A stretch of 64,000 nucleotides of DNA from Serratia plymuthica (GCF_018336935.1 NZ_CP068771.1:1798001-1862000); one strand, 5' to 3'. Positions 19,809-30,870 are shown, numbered from the stretch's first letter. Program-made: numbers and translations. Notes: generated by a model not told the origin, from the sequence alone.

Positions 19809-22800
19809 TCAGGCCGCCAGCGTGTGCTCGCGGAATGCGGTCAAGAGCTCCTCGGTGAATTTCAGGCGTTTCTGGCGATCGGTCAGGTCCAGCATAAACT
19901 TCAGCTTGGTCGGCCCATCCAGGCGATAAATTTGCGGATTGCTTTGCAGCAAGCCGATCAGGTAACCCGGATCGACCCGATTCTTTTCGCCAAACTCGAT
20001 AAATCCGCCGCGCTCGTTCCCCTCTATGCGCTTAATCCCCAGTTTCTGCGCATGTTGGCGCAGCGCCGCGCTTTGCAACAGGTTGCGCGCCGGATCCGGC
20101 AGCAGGCCGAAGCGATCAATCAGCTCCACTTTCAGCTCTTCCAGTTCACCGTCGTTTTTCGCGCTGGCGATGCGTTTATAGAACGACAGGCGGGTGTTCA
20201 CGTCCGGGATAAAATCGTCCGGCAGCAGGGCCGGCATGCGCAGCTCCACCTCGGTTTGGTTGCTGGTGAGATCTTCCAGCGACGGCTCGCGGCCGTTTTT
20301 CAACGCGTCGACCGCGCTCTCCAGCAGCTCCATGTACAGCGAGAAGCCGACGGTGGTCATCTGGCCGCTTTGATCTTCACCCAGCAGCTCGCCCGCACCG
20401 CGGATTTCCAGGTCATGGGTGGCCAGCGCAAAACCTGCGCCGAGATCTTCAAGCGAAGCGATGGCTTCCAGCCGTTTGTGCGCGTCGGTGCTCATGGCCT
20501 TCGGATTCGGCGTCAGCAGATAGGCGTAGGCCTGATGGTGCGAACGACCCACGCGGCCACGCAACTGATGCAGCTGCGCCAGCCCGAAGCGATCGGCGCG
20601 TTCGATGATAATGGTATTGGCGCTGGGAATATCGATGCCGGTTTCAATAATGGTGGTACAGACCAGCACGTTAAAACGCTGGTGGTGGAAATCGTTCATC
20701 ACCCGCTCCAGATCGCGTTCGCGCATCTGGCCGTGGCCGATGGCGATACGCGCTTCCGGCACCAGTTCCGCCAGCTTCTCTGCGGCCTTCTCGATGTTCT
20801 CCACGTCGTTGTACAGGTAGTAAACCTGGCCGCCGCGCAGCACTTCACGCAGGATAGCCTCGCGAACCACCAGGCTGTCGTACTCGCGCACGAAGGTTTT
20901 CACCGCCAGACGACGGGCCGGTGGGGTCGCGATAATCGACAGGTCGCGCATGCCGCTCATCGCCATATTCAGCGTACGCGGGATCGGCGTGGCGGTTAGC
21001 GTCAGGATATCCACATCGGCGCGCATCGCCTTGATGCGCTCTTTGTGGCGCACGCCGAAACGGTGTTCTTCATCGACGATCAGCAGCCCCAGATCTTTCC
21101 AGCGCAGATCGCTCTGCAACAGTTTGTGGGTGCCGATGATAATGTCAACTTTGCCGTCGACGGCGTCGTCCATGATCTGTTGCTGCTCTTTGGCGCTGCG
21201 GAAACGCGACATCATCTCGATGCGAATCGGCCAGGTGGCGAAGCGGTCGCGGAAGTTGTCGAAGTGCTGCTGCGCCAGCAACGTAGTGGGCACCAGCACC
21301 GCCACCTGCTTGCCGTTTTCCACCGCCAGGAAGGCCGCGCGCATCGCCACTTCGGTTTTGCCGAAGCCGACGTCGCCGCACACCAGCCTGTCCATCGCCA
21401 GCGGCTGGCACATGTCGCTCAGCACGGCGTTGATAGCCTGTTCCTGGTCTGGGGTGGTTTCAAACGGGAAGCTCTGGCAGAACAGCTGATACTGTTCGCG
21501 GTTGTGTTTGAAGGCGAAACCGGATTTGGCGGCGCGCTGGGCGTAAATATCCAGCAGCTCGGCCGCCACGTCCCGCACCCGTTCCGCGGCTTTCTGCCGT
21601 GCGCGCGTCCAGGCGTCACCGCCCAGTTTGTGCAGCGGTGCGTTTTCATCTGCGCCGCCGGCATAGCGGCTGATCAGATGCAGCGAAGAGACCGGCACAT
21701 AGAGTTTGTCTTCACCGGAGTAGGAGAGGATCAGGTATTCGGCCTTGATGCCGCCGGCTTCCAGCGTCGTCAGGCCAACGTAACGCCCGACGCCGTGCTC
21801 CAGATGCACCACCGGCTGGCCGGGGTGCAGCTCCGCCAGATTGCGGATCAGAGTGTCGGTATTGATGGTGCGGCGATTGTCCTGTCGGCGGCGGCTGACG
21901 CGTTCGCCGAGCAGATCGCTTTCGCAGATCAGCGCCCGGTTGCGTATGCCGTCGAGGAAGCCGCGCTCGGAGGCGCCGACCATCATGTAGCGGCCGGCCG
22001 GTTCGGCCTGATCGAGATGTTGAATTAATGACGTGCCGAGTTTGATGCGGCCGAGCAGGTCTTGCAGCGTTTCGCGGCGGCCCTCGCTCTCGACCGAGAA
22101 AATCACGCTGCCGTCAAAGCTTTCTATAAAGCGGCGCAGCTGGTCCAGCGGCGCTTTATTTTGGGCTTGCACCGCCAGATCCGGCAGCGCGCGATAGTCC
22201 AGATTGGTGTTGCCGGCTTTGGCCGGCAGCGCTTCGGTTTTGAGTGCCATGCGCGGCCAGGCTTTCAATTCGCCAAACAGCGCGTCAACCCGCAGCCAAA
22301 GGCTGTCCGGCGCCAGCAGCGGGCGCATCGGATCGACGCGGCGGCTTTCGTAACGCTGGTTGACGTCCAGCCAGAAGCGCTCGGCGGCGCTCTCCAGGTT
22401 GCCGGTATTGACGATCAGCGTGTTGGCCGGCAGGTAGCTGAACAGCGACGGCAACGGCTGGCTGAAGAACAGCGGCTGCCAGTATTCGATGCCGGCCGGC
22501 CAGGTGCCTTTGCTTACCTGCTGGTAAATATGTTCGGCGTCGCGGCGCACCTCGAACTGCTCGCGCCACTGGCTGCGGAACAGCTCGATGGCGGTTTTGT
22601 CGGTCGGAAATTCATGGGCCGGCAGCAGGTTGATGGCCTCGACTTCGCTCAGCGTGCGCTGGGTGTCGACGTCGAAGATGCGCAGGCTGTCGATTTCGTC
22701 GTCGAAGAAATCGATGCGGTAAGGCTCTTCGCTGCCCATCGGGTATAAATCGAGCAGCGCGCCGCGGGTGGCGAACTCGCCGTGCTCCATCACCTGATCG

Positions 22801-23288
22801 ACGCTGCGGTAACCGGCTTGTTCCAACTGGGCGCGCAGTTTTTCGCGCGACAGGCGCTGGCCCTTTTTCATCACCAGCGCGTGGCCGTGCAGGAATTCGT
22901 GCGGGCAGACGCGCTGCATCAGGGTATTGACCGGCAGAATGATGATGCCGCGCACCATGGTCGGCAGGTGGTACAGGCTCGACAGACGGGCGGAGATAAT
23001 CTCCTGGTGCGGCGAGAAGCTGTCGTAGGGCAGGGTTTCCCAGTCTGGCAGCGTGGTCACCATTTGATCGGTAAACTGCTGGATTTCATCGCGCAGCCGC
23101 AGGGCGTTCTGCATGTCCGGGGCGATCAGCATCACCGGCCCGTTATGACGTTCGACGATCTCGGCGCACTCCACGGCACAGGCCGCGCCGGTTAGTTGCC
23201 CCAACTGGCGCACATCGCCTGCGCGATCGGGCAGGGAATAACGGGAGGATGACGATGCAGAACGGTTACGGTTATCGGAGGTGCTCAT
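19809..23288 (-). CDS. mfd: Transcription-repair coupling factor
   Basis: 1159 aa from the ATG at 23288 (an in-frame TTG at 23306 would add six residues). Mfd displaces RNA polymerase stalled at DNA lesions and recruits UvrA. The N-terminus is the UvrB-homology module, the RNAP-interaction domain contains QPVVHLEHGVGRYVGL, the translocase has Walker A GDVGFGKTEVAMRAA and Walker B LLIVDEEHRFG, and the C-terminal autoinhibitory domain follows. It is slightly longer than E. coli Mfd because of a Ser-rich N-terminal leader of about 15 residues. Confidence 0.98.
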   Translation of the reverse strand: MSTSDNRNRSASSSSRYSLPDRAGDVRQLGQLTGAACAVECAEIVERHNGPVMLIAPDMQNALRLRDEIQQFTDQMVTTLPDWETLPYDSFSPHQEIISARLSSLYHLPTMVRGIIILPVNTLMQRVCPHEFLHGHALVMKKGQRLSREKLRAQLEQAGYRSVDQVMEHGEFATRGALLDLYPMGSEEPYRIDFFDDEIDSLRIFDVDTQRTLSEVEAINLLPAHEFPTDKTAIELFRSQWREQFEVRRDAEHIYQQVSKGTWPAGIEYWQPLFFSQPLPSLFSYLPANTLIVNTGNLESAAERFWLDVNQRYESRRVDPMRPLLAPDSLWLRVDALFGELKAWPRMALKTEALPAKAGNTNLDYRALPDLAVQAQNKAPLDQLRRFIESFDGSVIFSVESEGRRETLQDLLGRIKLGTSLIQHLDQAEPAGRYMMVGASERGFLDGIRNRALICESDLLGERVSRRRQDNRRTINTDTLIRNLAELHPGQPVVHLEHGVGRYVGLTTLEAGGIKAEYLILSYSGEDKLYVPVSSLHLISRYAGGADENAPLHKLGGDAWTRARQKAAERVRDVAAELLDIYAQRAAKSGFAFKHNREQYQLFCQSFPFETTPDQEQAINAVLSDMCQPLAMDRLVCGDVGFGKTEVAMRAAFLAVENGKQVAVLVPTTLLAQQHFDNFRDRFATWPIRIEMMSRFRSAKEQQQIMDDAVDGKVDIIIGTHKLLQSDLRWKDLGLLIVDEEHRFGVRHKERIKAMRADVDILTLTATPIPRTLNMAMSGMRDLSIIATPPARRLAVKTFVREYDSLVVREAILREVLRGGQVYYLYNDVENIEKAAEKLAELVPEARIAIGHGQMRERDLERVMNDFHHQRFNVLVCTTIIETGIDIPSANTIIIERADRFGLAQLHQLRGRVGRSHHQAYAYLLTPNPKAMSTDAHKRLEAIASLEDLGAGFALATHDLEIRGAGELLGEDQSGQMTTVGFSLYMELLESAVDALKNGREPSLEDLTSNQTEVELRMPALLPDDFIPDVNTRLSFYKRIASAKNDGELEELKVELIDRFGLLPDPARNLLQSAALRQHAQKLGIKRIEGNERGGFIEFGEKNRVDPGYLIGLLQSNPQIYRLDGPTKLKFMLDLTDRQKRLKFTEELLTAFREHTLAA

Positions 23289-23405
23289 TAAGGTATCTTT
23301 AATCAATGTGTTAAATTTCGCCCTGGCACAAATAACAAAGCGCCTTTACCCGGTAATACTAGCCCACTGGCCAGCAAACTGACATAGGTAAAAGCGCCAT
23401 ATCCG

Positions 23406-23420
23406 TCGTCTTTCAAGCCG
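23406..23420. repeat. REP-like fragment upstream of mfd
   Basis: gtctttcaagccgcc, followed by a GC-rich palindromic gccggcggc segment, resembles elements at 16321-16366 and 25241-25255. It lies in the 232-bp gap between the mfd start and the end of the ammonia-lyase gene. Confidence 0.35.
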
Positions 23421-23520
23421 CCGCGTTGCCGGCGGCATTCATTTGCGGCCCGCGTGGACACTCTCCCTGTCAGGTTTGGGCGAACGGGGCGCCTGGCGGA
23501 GAGTCAACCCGCTGAAGGTA

Positions 23521-24504
23521 TTATGCTTGCGCGCCCATGGCGAGGTATTGCGCGATTTTATCCACGTCGACGTTGCCGCCGCTGACAATCACCCCGACTT
23601 TTTTATCGCGCAAATCCAGCAGCGAATTCATTGCCGCCGCTGCGGCCAGGCACCCGGTTGGTTCGACCACCATTTTCATCCGTTCCATAAAGAAGCGCAT
23701 TTGCCGGCACAACTGCGCGTCGGTGACCGTCAGAATATCCTCTACGTATTGCTGGATGATCGGGAAGGTGAGCGTGCCCACCTGCTGGGTTTGCGCGCCA
23801 TCGGCGATGGTTTTCGGCACCGGAATGCGCACCGGCTGCCCGCTGCGAAAAGCCTGCTGCACGTCGTTGCCTGCCTGCGGCTCCACGCCGTACACCCGGC
23901 AGCCCGGCGACCAGTGGTGGGCCGCTATCGCACTGCCGGAAAGCAGGCCACCGCCGCCGGTAGACACCAGCAACACGTCCAGCGGGCCGACTTCCTCTAT
24001 CAGCTCTTTGGTGGCGGTGCCCTGGCCGGCAATCACCTGCGGGTAATCATAGGGGGGGACTATCGACAGGCCATGCTCTGCGGCCAGCCGTTGGGTAATC
24101 TCTTCGCGGTTCTCGCTGTGGCGTTGATAAATCACCACGTTGGCCCCGTAGCCGCGCGTCGCCGCCAGCTTGGTTTCCGGCGCGTCGTTCGGCATGACTA
24201 TGGTGACGTTGACGCCCAGCTCCCGCGCCGCCAGCGCCATTGCCTGCGCGTGGTTACCGGAGGAAAAGGCAATCACTCCGGCCTTGCGCTGCGCCTCGCT
24301 CAGTTGCGCGATCGCGTTGTACGCCCCGCGGAACTTAAAGGCCCCGACGCGCTGGAAGTTTTCGCATTTGAAGAACAGTTTTGCGCCGGTGAGGTTGTCG
24401 GCCTGATGCGACGTCATGACCGGCGTGCGGAGAGCGTGTCCGGCCAGAATTTCGGCGGCGGCAGAGATATCGGCGGCGGTGATACAGTGGGGCGTTGAAC
24501 TCAT
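23521..24504 (-). CDS. PLP-dependent threonine/serine dehydratase-like ammonia-lyase
   Basis: 327 aa fold-type II PLP enzyme. The PLP lysine is in GAFKFRGAYNAI, the phosphate loop is VSTGGGGLLSGSAIAA, and VIVSGGNVDVD is the C-terminal cofactor contact. There is no regulatory ACT domain, so it is a short catabolic or serine-racemase/threo-3-hydroxyaspartate ammonia-lyase type rather than IlvA. The start has GAGG 8 nt upstream. It is divergent (73-bp gap) from a YheO-type regulator; in other bacteria hydroxyaspartate ammonia-lyases pair with such regulators, which favours a hydroxy-amino-acid substrate. Confidence 0.82.
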   Translation of the reverse strand: MSSTPHCITAADISAAAEILAGHALRTPVMTSHQADNLTGAKLFFKCENFQRVGAFKFRGAYNAIAQLSEAQRKAGVIAFSSGNHAQAMALAARELGVNVTIVMPNDAPETKLAATRGYGANVVIYQRHSENREEITQRLAAEHGLSIVPPYDYPQVIAGQGTATKELIEEVGPLDVLLVSTGGGGLLSGSAIAAHHWSPGCRVYGVEPQAGNDVQQAFRSGQPVRIPVPKTIADGAQTQQVGTLTFPIIQQYVEDILTVTDAQLCRQMRFFMERMKMVVEPTGCLAAAAAMNSLLDLRDKKVGVIVSGGNVDVDKIAQYLAMGAQA

Positions 24505-24577
24505 GGCGACCTCGCGTGGGTGAAGGGGGATTGATTGCCCGGAGTTTTTAACTTACTCTTTGTAAAGTTTTTGTCAA

Positions 24578-25231
24578 ATGGTTAAGTCAATGAGCGATCT
24601 CAGGCAGGAAAATGCGCTACTGCTGCGCGAAGCGGAAAAAATTGTCCAGGCGCTGGGCACGATGTTTGCCCCCAGTTGCGAAGTGGTATTGCACGATCTG
24701 ACACAGCCGGACCATGCTATCGTCGCCATCGCCAATAATCTGTCGAACCGCAGCATTGGTGACGCCGCCAGTGAAATGGGGCTGGAGCGCATCGCTTCGC
24801 CGGACTTTCCGGACGTGGTACAAAATTACGCCAATGCCTTTCCGGACGGGCGTCCGGCCAAGAGCACCTCGATCGGTCTGCGCAACAGCGAAGGCGTCTA
24901 TGTGGCGGCCATCTGCCTCAATCTGGACGTCTCAATCTTCAACAGCGTCAACGCCATCCTGCAACAACTGACCGCGGTAGTGCAGAGTGCGCCGCAGCCG
25001 GCGGCGGGAGGGGCCCGTTCGCTGTCGGACATCGCCGCCGTGATCAACAACTTTGCGGCGTCGCACGCTACCCAGCCGCGTGCGCTCTCTTCCGAGCAGC
25101 GTTTTCAGGTGATCCAGTTATTGAAGCGGCAGGGCTATCTGCAACTGCGCGGGGCGGCCACCATGGCGGCGGAGGCGTTGGGCATTTCACGGGTGTCGGT
25201 TTATAACCTGTTAAAACGGGATGCCGGATAA
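24578..25231 (+). CDS. YheO/DauR-like PAS-HTH transcriptional regulator
   Basis: 217 aa. The N-terminal YheO-like PAS domain (MFAPSCEVVLHDLTQPDHAIVAIANNLSNRSIG; SIGLRNSEGVYVAAICLNLDVS) is followed by a C-terminal helix-turn-helix (RGAATMAAEALGISRVSVYNLLKR). Family members such as DauR repress or activate amino-acid catabolic operons in response to the amino acid. It is divergent from the ammonia-lyase gene, so that is the likely target, with operators in 24505-24577. The start could also be the ATG at 24590; neither has a strong ribosome-binding site. Confidence 0.85.
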   Translation: MVKSMSDLRQENALLLREAEKIVQALGTMFAPSCEVVLHDLTQPDHAIVAIANNLSNRSIGDAASEMGLERIASPDFPDVVQNYANAFPDGRPAKSTSIGLRNSEGVYVAAICLNLDVSIFNSVNAILQQLTAVVQSAPQPAAGGARSLSDIAAVINNFAASHATQPRALSSEQRFQVIQLLKRQGYLQLRGAATMAAEALGISRVSVYNLLKRDAG

Positions 25232-25240
25232 CGACCTGGC

Positions 25241-25255
25241 GTCTTTCAAGCCGCA
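25241..25255. repeat. REP-like fragment before lolC
   Basis: gtctttcaagccgca, third member of the short repeat family noted at 16321-16366 and 23406-23420. It sits in the 245-bp gap between the YheO-like regulator and lolC. Confidence 0.35.
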
Positions 25256-25476
25256 GCGTTCCACTCTGTTCCTGGCAGAAGCATTGGGGTGTGAATGCAT
25301 TCGCTGCGTTTTACATGGGCGCGGCATGCAATGGCCCAGTTCGACGCCATAGGGCAGATGCTGCGGCGGAATGCGCAATAGGCGGAATAAAAGGCGTCTG
25401 GGTGGTTCCCTAAACGAGGTATAGCCTTTATTATCCTTGATCACTTTGCTTAAGCTACGGCAACAAAACGGATTTC

Positions 25477-26679
25477 ATGTATCAACCTGTCGCGTTATTC
25501 ATTGGCCTGCGCTATATGCGCGGGCGAGCCTCAGACCGCTTCGGGCGGTTTGTCTCCTGGCTGTCCACCATCGGCATTACGCTGGGGGTCATGGCGTTGG
25601 TCACCGTTTTGTCGGTGATGAACGGTTTTGAAAAAGATCTGGAAAACAACATCCTCGGCCTGATGCCGCAGGCGTTGATCACCAGCCCGCAGGGGTCGAT
25701 CAATCCCCAGCAGATCCCGGCCTCGATGGCGCAGGGGTTGCAGGGCGTCACCCGGGTTGCGCCGTTGACTACCGGCGACGTGGTGCTGCAAAGCGCCCGC
25801 AGCGTGGCGGTCGGCGTGATGCTCGGGGTGAACCCGGACGAAGCCGATCCGCTGACGCAGTATCTGGTGAACGTCAAGCAGCAACAGTTGCAGCCGGGCC
25901 AGTACAACATCATCATCGGCGAGCAGCTTGCCGGGCAACTGGGCGTCAAACGCGGCGACCAACTGCGGGTGATGGTGCCGAGCGCCAGCCAGTTCACGCC
26001 GATGGGCCGCATTCCCAGCCAGCGCCTGTTTACTATCATTGGCACCTTCCACGCCAACAGTGAGGTGGACGGCACCCAGATGCTGGTCAATCAGCAAGAC
26101 GCTTCGCGCCTGATGCGCTACCCGGCCGGCAACATCACCGGCTGGCGTCTGTTCCTGCAACAGCCGCTGACGGTCGATACCCTCAGCCAGCAAATGCTGC
26201 CGCAGGGGACGCAATGGAAAGACTGGCGTGAACGCAAGGGCGAGCTGTTCCAGGCGGTGCGCATGGAGAAAAACATGATGGGGCTGCTGCTCAGCCTGAT
26301 CGTGGCGGTGGCGGCGTTTAACATCATTACTTCGCTCGGCCTGCTGGTGATGGAGAAGCAGGGCGAAGTCGCCATTCTGCAAACCCAGGGCCTGACCCGC
26401 CGGCAGATCATGTCGGTGTTCATGGTGCAGGGCGCCAGCGCCGGCATTATCGGTTCGCTGCTCGGCACGCTGCTGGGCGTGCTGTTGGCGACCAACCTGA
26501 ATAACCTGATGCCGATCCTCGGCGCATTGATTGACGGCGCGTCGCTGCCGGTGGCGGTCGATCCGCTGCAGGTGACGATTATCGCCGTGGCGGCGATGGC
26601 GGTATCCCTGTTGTCCACGCTTTACCCTTCATGGCGCGCTGCCGCCGTACAACCCGCTGAGGCTTTACGTTATGAGTAA
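25477..26679 (+). CDS. lolC: Lipoprotein-releasing ABC transporter permease LolC
   Basis: 400 aa. MacB/FtsX-fold permease: membrane helix near the N-terminus ([28 protein letters not shown]), a large periplasmic domain, then three C-terminal helices. With LolD and LolE it extracts outer-membrane-destined lipoproteins from the inner membrane and hands them to LolA; LolC carries the LolA-binding hook. Overlaps lolD by 8 bp. Confidence 0.97.
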   Translation: MYQPVALFIGLRYMRGRASDRFGRFVSWLSTIGITLGVMALVTVLSVMNGFEKDLENNILGLMPQALITSPQGSINPQQIPASMAQGLQGVTRVAPLTTGDVVLQSARSVAVGVMLGVNPDEADPLTQYLVNVKQQQLQPGQYNIIIGEQLAGQLGVKRGDQLRVMVPSASQFTPMGRIPSQRLFTIIGTFHANSEVDGTQMLVNQQDASRLMRYPAGNITGWRLFLQQPLTVDTLSQQMLPQGTQWKDWRERKGELFQAVRMEKNMMGLLLSLIVAVAAFNIITSLGLLVMEKQGEVAILQTQGLTRRQIMSVFMVQGASAGIIGSLLGTLLGVLLATNLNNLMPILGALIDGASLPVAVDPLQVTIIAVAAMAVSLLSTLYPSWRAAAVQPAEALRYE

Positions 26680-27376
26680 CCATCTTTTGCTGCAGTGCGA
26701 AAACCTGTGCAAGACCTATCAGGAAGGCAACCTGCATACCGACGTACTGCGTAATGTCAGCTTTGCCATGCAGCCGGGTGAGATGATGGCGATTGTCGGC
26801 AGCTCGGGTTCCGGTAAAAGCACCCTGTTGCACCTGCTGGGCGGTCTGGATTCGCCAACCTCCGGCGAAGTGATCTACAAAGGCCAGTCGCTGAATACCC
26901 TGTCGTCGGCGGCCAAGGCTGAGTTGCGCAACCGCCAGTTGGGCTTTATCTATCAGTTCCACCATCTGTTGCCGGACTTCACCGCGTTGGAAAACGCCGC
27001 CATGCCGCTGTTGATCGGCGGCATGAAGCCGGCCCAGGCGCAGGAAAAGGCGCTGGAAATGCTGACGGCGGTCGGGCTGGAAAAACGCAGCAAACACCGG
27101 CCTTCGGAGCTGTCCGGCGGCGAGCGTCAACGCGTGGCGATCGCCCGTGCGTTGGTGAATAACCCGTCGCTGGTGCTGGCGGACGAACCGACCGGTAACC
27201 TGGACAAGCGCACCGCCGACAGCATCTTTGATCTGCTCGGTGAGCTGAACGTGCGTCAGGGCACCGCCTTCCTGGTGGTGACCCATGATCTGCAACTGGC
27301 CAAGCGCCTCAGTCGCCAACTGGAAATGGCCGACGGCCACCTGCAGGCTCAACTGACCCTGATGGGAGCCGAGTAA
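26672..27376 (+). CDS. lolD: Lipoprotein-releasing ABC transporter ATPase LolD
   Basis: 234 aa ABC ATPase. Walker [10 protein letters not shown], signature [10 protein letters not shown], Walker [13 protein letters not shown] and the switch His in VVTHD are all present. It energises LolCE. Both neighbouring junctions overlap (8 bp with lolC, 1 bp with lolE), a tightly coupled operon. Confidence 0.98.
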   Translation: MSNHLLLQCENLCKTYQEGNLHTDVLRNVSFAMQPGEMMAIVGSSGSGKSTLLHLLGGLDSPTSGEVIYKGQSLNTLSSAAKAELRNRQLGFIYQFHHLLPDFTALENAAMPLLIGGMKPAQAQEKALEMLTAVGLEKRSKHRPSELSGGERQRVAIARALVNNPSLVLADEPTGNLDKRTADSIFDLLGELNVRQGTAFLVVTHDLQLAKRLSRQLEMADGHLQAQLTLMGAE

Positions 27377-28623
27377 TGGCGGGTGCGTCACTTTCCTTTT
27401 TGACGGCGCTGCGCTTTAGCCGGGGCCGCAAGCGCGGCGGCATGGTGTCGCTGATTTCGGTGATCTCCACCATTGGCATTGCGCTGGGCGTGGCGGTGTT
27501 GATCGTCGGGCTGAGCGCGATGAACGGCTTCGAGCGCGAGCTGAAAAACCGTATTTTGGCGGTGGTGCCGCACGGTGAGATTGAGCCGGTGAAACAACCG
27601 TTCAAAGACTGGTCGTCAATCTTGCCGCGGGTGGAAAAGGTGCCGGGCATCCTGGCTGCCGCCCCCTATATCAACTTTACCGGCCTGATGGAAAACGGCG
27701 CGCAGCTGCGTGCGGTTGGCGTCAAAGGGGTCGATCCGCAACAGGAAAGCCGGCTCAGCGCGCTGCCGCAATACGTGCAGGGCGATGCCTGGGCCAATTT
27801 CAAAAGCGGTGAACAGCAGGTGATCCTCGGCAAGGGCGTGGCCGATGCGCTGGGCGTGAAGCAAGGCTCTTACGTCACGGTAATGATCCCCAACAGCGAT
27901 CCGCAAATGAAGCTGTTGCAGCCCAAACGCATCCGTCTGCATGTGACCGGCATTCTGCAACTGAGCGGCCAACTGGACCACAGCCTGGCGATGGTACCGC
28001 TGGCCGATGCTCAGCAGTATCTGGACATGGGTGACAGCGTGACCGGTATCGCGATTAAAGTTAATGACGTGTTTGCCGCCAACAAACTGGTGCGCGACGC
28101 GGGCGAAGTCACCAATTCCTACGTCTACATCAAGAGCTGGATCGGCACCTACGGCTACATGTACCGCGATATCCAGATGATCCGCGCCATTATGTATCTG
28201 GCGATGGTGCTGGTGATTGGCGTTGCCTGTTTCAACATTGTCTCCACGCTGGTGATGGCGGTGAAGGACAAAAGCGGCGATATCGCCGTGCTGCGCACTC
28301 TGGGCGCCAAAGACGGTTTTATCCGCGCCATCTTTATCTGGTACGGCCTGCTGGCCGGGCTGGTGGGCAGCGTCAGCGGCGTGGTGGTCGGGGTGATCGC
28401 CTCGCTGCAACTGACCAACATCATCAAAGGATTGGAAAAACTGATGGGGCACTCGTTCCTGTCAGGAGATATCTACTTCATCGACTTCCTGCCTTCCGAG
28501 CTGCACTGGCTGGACGTGGTGATTGTATTGGCGACCGCATTGGTGCTCAGCCTGTTGGCCAGTTGGTATCCGGCCAGGCGCGCCAGCCGTATCGATCCGG
28601 CGCGCGTGTTGAGCGGACAATAA
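27376..28623 (+). CDS. lolE: Lipoprotein-releasing ABC transporter permease LolE
   Basis: 415 aa, paralogue of LolC with the same topology ([27 protein letters not shown] at the N-terminus). LolE is the subunit that first captures the lipoprotein substrate. It ends in [17 protein letters not shown], typical of the family, and is followed by a terminator. Confidence 0.97.
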   Translation: MAGASLSFLTALRFSRGRKRGGMVSLISVISTIGIALGVAVLIVGLSAMNGFERELKNRILAVVPHGEIEPVKQPFKDWSSILPRVEKVPGILAAAPYINFTGLMENGAQLRAVGVKGVDPQQESRLSALPQYVQGDAWANFKSGEQQVILGKGVADALGVKQGSYVTVMIPNSDPQMKLLQPKRIRLHVTGILQLSGQLDHSLAMVPLADAQQYLDMGDSVTGIAIKVNDVFAANKLVRDAGEVTNSYVYIKSWIGTYGYMYRDIQMIRAIMYLAMVLVIGVACFNIVSTLVMAVKDKSGDIAVLRTLGAKDGFIRAIFIWYGLLAGLVGSVSGVVVGVIASLQLTNIIKGLEKLMGHSFLSGDIYFIDFLPSELHWLDVVIVLATALVLSLLASWYPARRASRIDPARVLSGQ

Positions 28624-28632
28624 TGAAAATCA

Positions 28633-28662
28633 GGGGTGGCGGAAACGCCGCCCCCTTTTTTT
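28633..28662 (+). terminator. lolCDE terminator
   Basis: Stem GGGGTGGCG / CGCCGCCCC (one G-T wobble), loop gaaa, then a T7 run, immediately after lolE and 17 bp before nagK. Confidence 0.85.
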
Positions 28663-28678
28663 AGCCTGAGGGTGGGTT

Positions 28679-29593
28679 ATGTACTACGGTTTCGATATGG
28701 GCGGCACCAAAATTGAACTGGGCGTGTTTGATGCGGATCTGCATCGCATCTGGCAAAAACGGGTGCCGACGCCGCGTGACGATTACCGGCAATTGCTGAC
28801 CACGCTGCGTGACCTGACCCTTGAGGCGGACGAGTTCTGCGGCCTGCGGGGCAAAGTGGGTATCGGCATTCCGGGGTTGCCCAATGATGACGGTACGTTG
28901 TTCACCTCCAACGTCCCGGCGGCGATGGGGCAGCCGCTGCCGCGCGATTTGGCGGCGCTGATTGGCCGCGACGTACGCGTCGACAACGACGCCAACTGTT
29001 TTGCGCTGTCGGAAGCCTGGGACGAAGAGTTCCGTCGTTATCCGACCGTGCTGGGCATTATTCTGGGCACCGGGGTGGGTGGCGGGCTGATCGTGGAGGG
29101 CAAAGCGGTGTCTGGGCGCAATTACATCGCCGGCGAATTTGGCCACCTCCGGCTGCCGGTGGATGCGCTCGAGGTACTGGGGCGTGATATACCTCGCGTT
29201 GCCTGCGGTTGCGGCCATCAGGGTTGCATCGAAAATTACATATCGGGCCGCGGTTTTGAGTGGATGTACGCTCACTTTTATCAGCAGCACTTGCCTGCGC
29301 AGCAGATCATTGCGCATTATCAGGCAGGCGAGCCGCAGGCGGTAGCTCACGTCGAGCGTTTTATGGACGTTCTGGCAATATGCCTGGGGAATCTGCTGAC
29401 CATTATCGATCCGCATCTGGTGGTGATCGGCGGCGGGTTGTCGAATTTTGAAGCGATCTATCAGGCGTTGCCACAGCGATTGCCGGCGCACTTGCTGCGC
29501 GTGGCCAAGCTGCCGCGGATCGAGAAAGCACGCTACGGTGATGCCGGCGGCGTGCGCGGGGCGGCGTTCCTCAATTTGGTCAGCCCAAAGTAA
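28679..29593 (+). CDS. nagK: N-acetyl-D-glucosamine kinase
   Basis: 304 aa ROK-family kinase, E. coli NagK length. It phosphorylates GlcNAc released during peptidoglycan recycling. ATP-binding [12 protein letters not shown] is at the N-terminus, the catalytic Asp is in [12 protein letters not shown], and the ROK zinc site is [12 protein letters not shown]. It lies between lolE and cobB as in E. coli. Confidence 0.96.
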   Translation: MYYGFDMGGTKIELGVFDADLHRIWQKRVPTPRDDYRQLLTTLRDLTLEADEFCGLRGKVGIGIPGLPNDDGTLFTSNVPAAMGQPLPRDLAALIGRDVRVDNDANCFALSEAWDEEFRRYPTVLGIILGTGVGGGLIVEGKAVSGRNYIAGEFGHLRLPVDALEVLGRDIPRVACGCGHQGCIENYISGRGFEWMYAHFYQQHLPAQQIIAHYQAGEPQAVAHVERFMDVLAICLGNLLTIIDPHLVVIGGGLSNFEAIYQALPQRLPAHLLRVAKLPRIEKARYGDAGGVRGAAFLNLVSPK

Positions 29594-29664
29594 TTGGCGT
29601 TGCGGCCAACAACGCTGCAATGTCGAGTAAGAAGGGCAAACAGGGAAAGGTAAGGAGAGAGTTA

Positions 29665-30501
29665 ATGCACACTCGCCATCGGTTGTGTCAGTTTCGTAAG
29701 AGCAAGCATGTGCTGCATCAGCGCTTTCGTTCTCGTATTTTCCATCGCGACACCATGGCGGCGGCCGAGCTGAAAAAGCCGTTTGTGGTGGTGTTGACCG
29801 GGGCCGGGATTTCAGCGGAATCGGGCATCCGCACCTTCCGCGCTGCGGATGGGCTGTGGGAGGAACACCCGGTGGAGGATGTCGCTACGCCGGAAGGTTA
29901 TAAGCGCGATCCGCAACTGGTGCAGGCATTTTACAATGCGCGCCGCCAGCAACTGCAAATGCCGGAAGTCGCGCCTAACGCCGCGCACCGCGCGCTGGCG
30001 GATTTGGAAGCCTGGCTGGGGGATAACTTCCTGCTGGTGACGCAGAATATCGATAACCTGCATGAACGCGCCGGCAGCCAACGGGTGCTGCATATGCACG
30101 GCGAATTGCTGAAAGCGCGCTGCACCAGCTCCGGGCAGGTGTTTGACTGGCCGGGAGATCTCAGCGTGGACGATCGCTGCCATTGCTGCCAGTTCCCGGC
30201 ACCGCTGCGCCCGCACGTGGTGTGGTTCGGTGAAATGCCGTTGGGCATGGACGAAATTTATCAGGCGCTGGCCAAGGCCGACTTCTTTGTCGCTATCGGT
30301 ACCTCGGGCCACGTTTACCCGGCGGCCGGTTTTGTGCACGAGGCCCGGTTGGGCGGGGCGCATACCATGGAGCTGAATCTGGAACCCAGCCAGGTGGAAA
30401 GCCAGTTCGATGAGAAACATTATGGCCAGGCCAGTGAAGTGGTGCCGCGCTTTGTGCACAAATTCCTGGTAGGGAAAGTGGAACGGGCCGACCGGCCTTA
30501 A
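29665..30501 (+). CDS. cobB: NAD-dependent protein deacylase (sirtuin) CobB
   Basis: 278 aa from the ATG at 29665, preceded by AAGGAGAG; this gives the long form with a basic N-terminal extension ([14 protein letters not shown]) like the E. coli long isoform. A short form could start at 29755. It removes acetyl and succinyl groups from lysines, for example on acetyl-CoA synthetase. NAD-binding [31 protein letters not shown], catalytic His in HMHGELL, and zinc cysteines (C in ARCTSSG; CHCCQFP) are present. Confidence 0.97.
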   Translation: MHTRHRLCQFRKSKHVLHQRFRSRIFHRDTMAAAELKKPFVVVLTGAGISAESGIRTFRAADGLWEEHPVEDVATPEGYKRDPQLVQAFYNARRQQLQMPEVAPNAAHRALADLEAWLGDNFLLVTQNIDNLHERAGSQRVLHMHGELLKARCTSSGQVFDWPGDLSVDDRCHCCQFPAPLRPHVVWFGEMPLGMDEIYQALAKADFFVAIGTSGHVYPAAGFVHEARLGGAHTMELNLEPSQVESQFDEKHYGQASEVVPRFVHKFLVGKVERADRP

Positions 30502-30555
30502 TCTGCAGTTCAGAGCGTAGTCCGCTGCGCTCTGGTCTTGCCTGCCGACCGGCCG

Positions 30556-30870
30556 TTATTTTACTGAATGGGCAGGGGGCACGGTGAATTTCAAACAGGT
30601 ATTCAGCCAGGCGGATCTATCCTTTGCCAGGCCGTAGGTGATGCCAATGCAGAAAATGAGCCCGAGGTTGCCAAACAACGGCCAAAAGGTATCCCCGATC
30701 ATTTTGCCAATATGAAATACGCCGGAGTTTTCATTCACCAGCGTGGCGTTGGTAAGAATAGAGCTTAATGCCAGAATCAAGCCAATCACCGGCAGGAAAA
30801 ATATCGGCCCCATCATGGCTTTAGAGAAAATCTGCAGCTTGCTTAAGATATTATCAATAATACCTTTCAT
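30556..30870 (-). pseudogene. PTS EIIC permease, N-terminal fragment
   Basis: 104 codons encode only the start of a glucose-superfamily PTS EIIC domain: MKGIIDNILSKLQIFSKAMMGPIFFLPVIGLILALSSI-type helices and NLGLIFCIGITYGLAKD, then the reading frame ends after a non-homologous tail. A complete EIIC has about 350-400 residues, so most of the permease and any EIIB are missing. AT-rich relative to its neighbours. Probably a decaying remnant; the intact N-terminus suggests a 3' deletion against cobB. Substrate cannot be inferred. Confidence 0.75.

Noticed and set aside
25232..25476. Coding potential before lolC
   Set aside because: Only short frames without ribosome-binding sites; explained as REP-like sequence and the lolCDE promoter.
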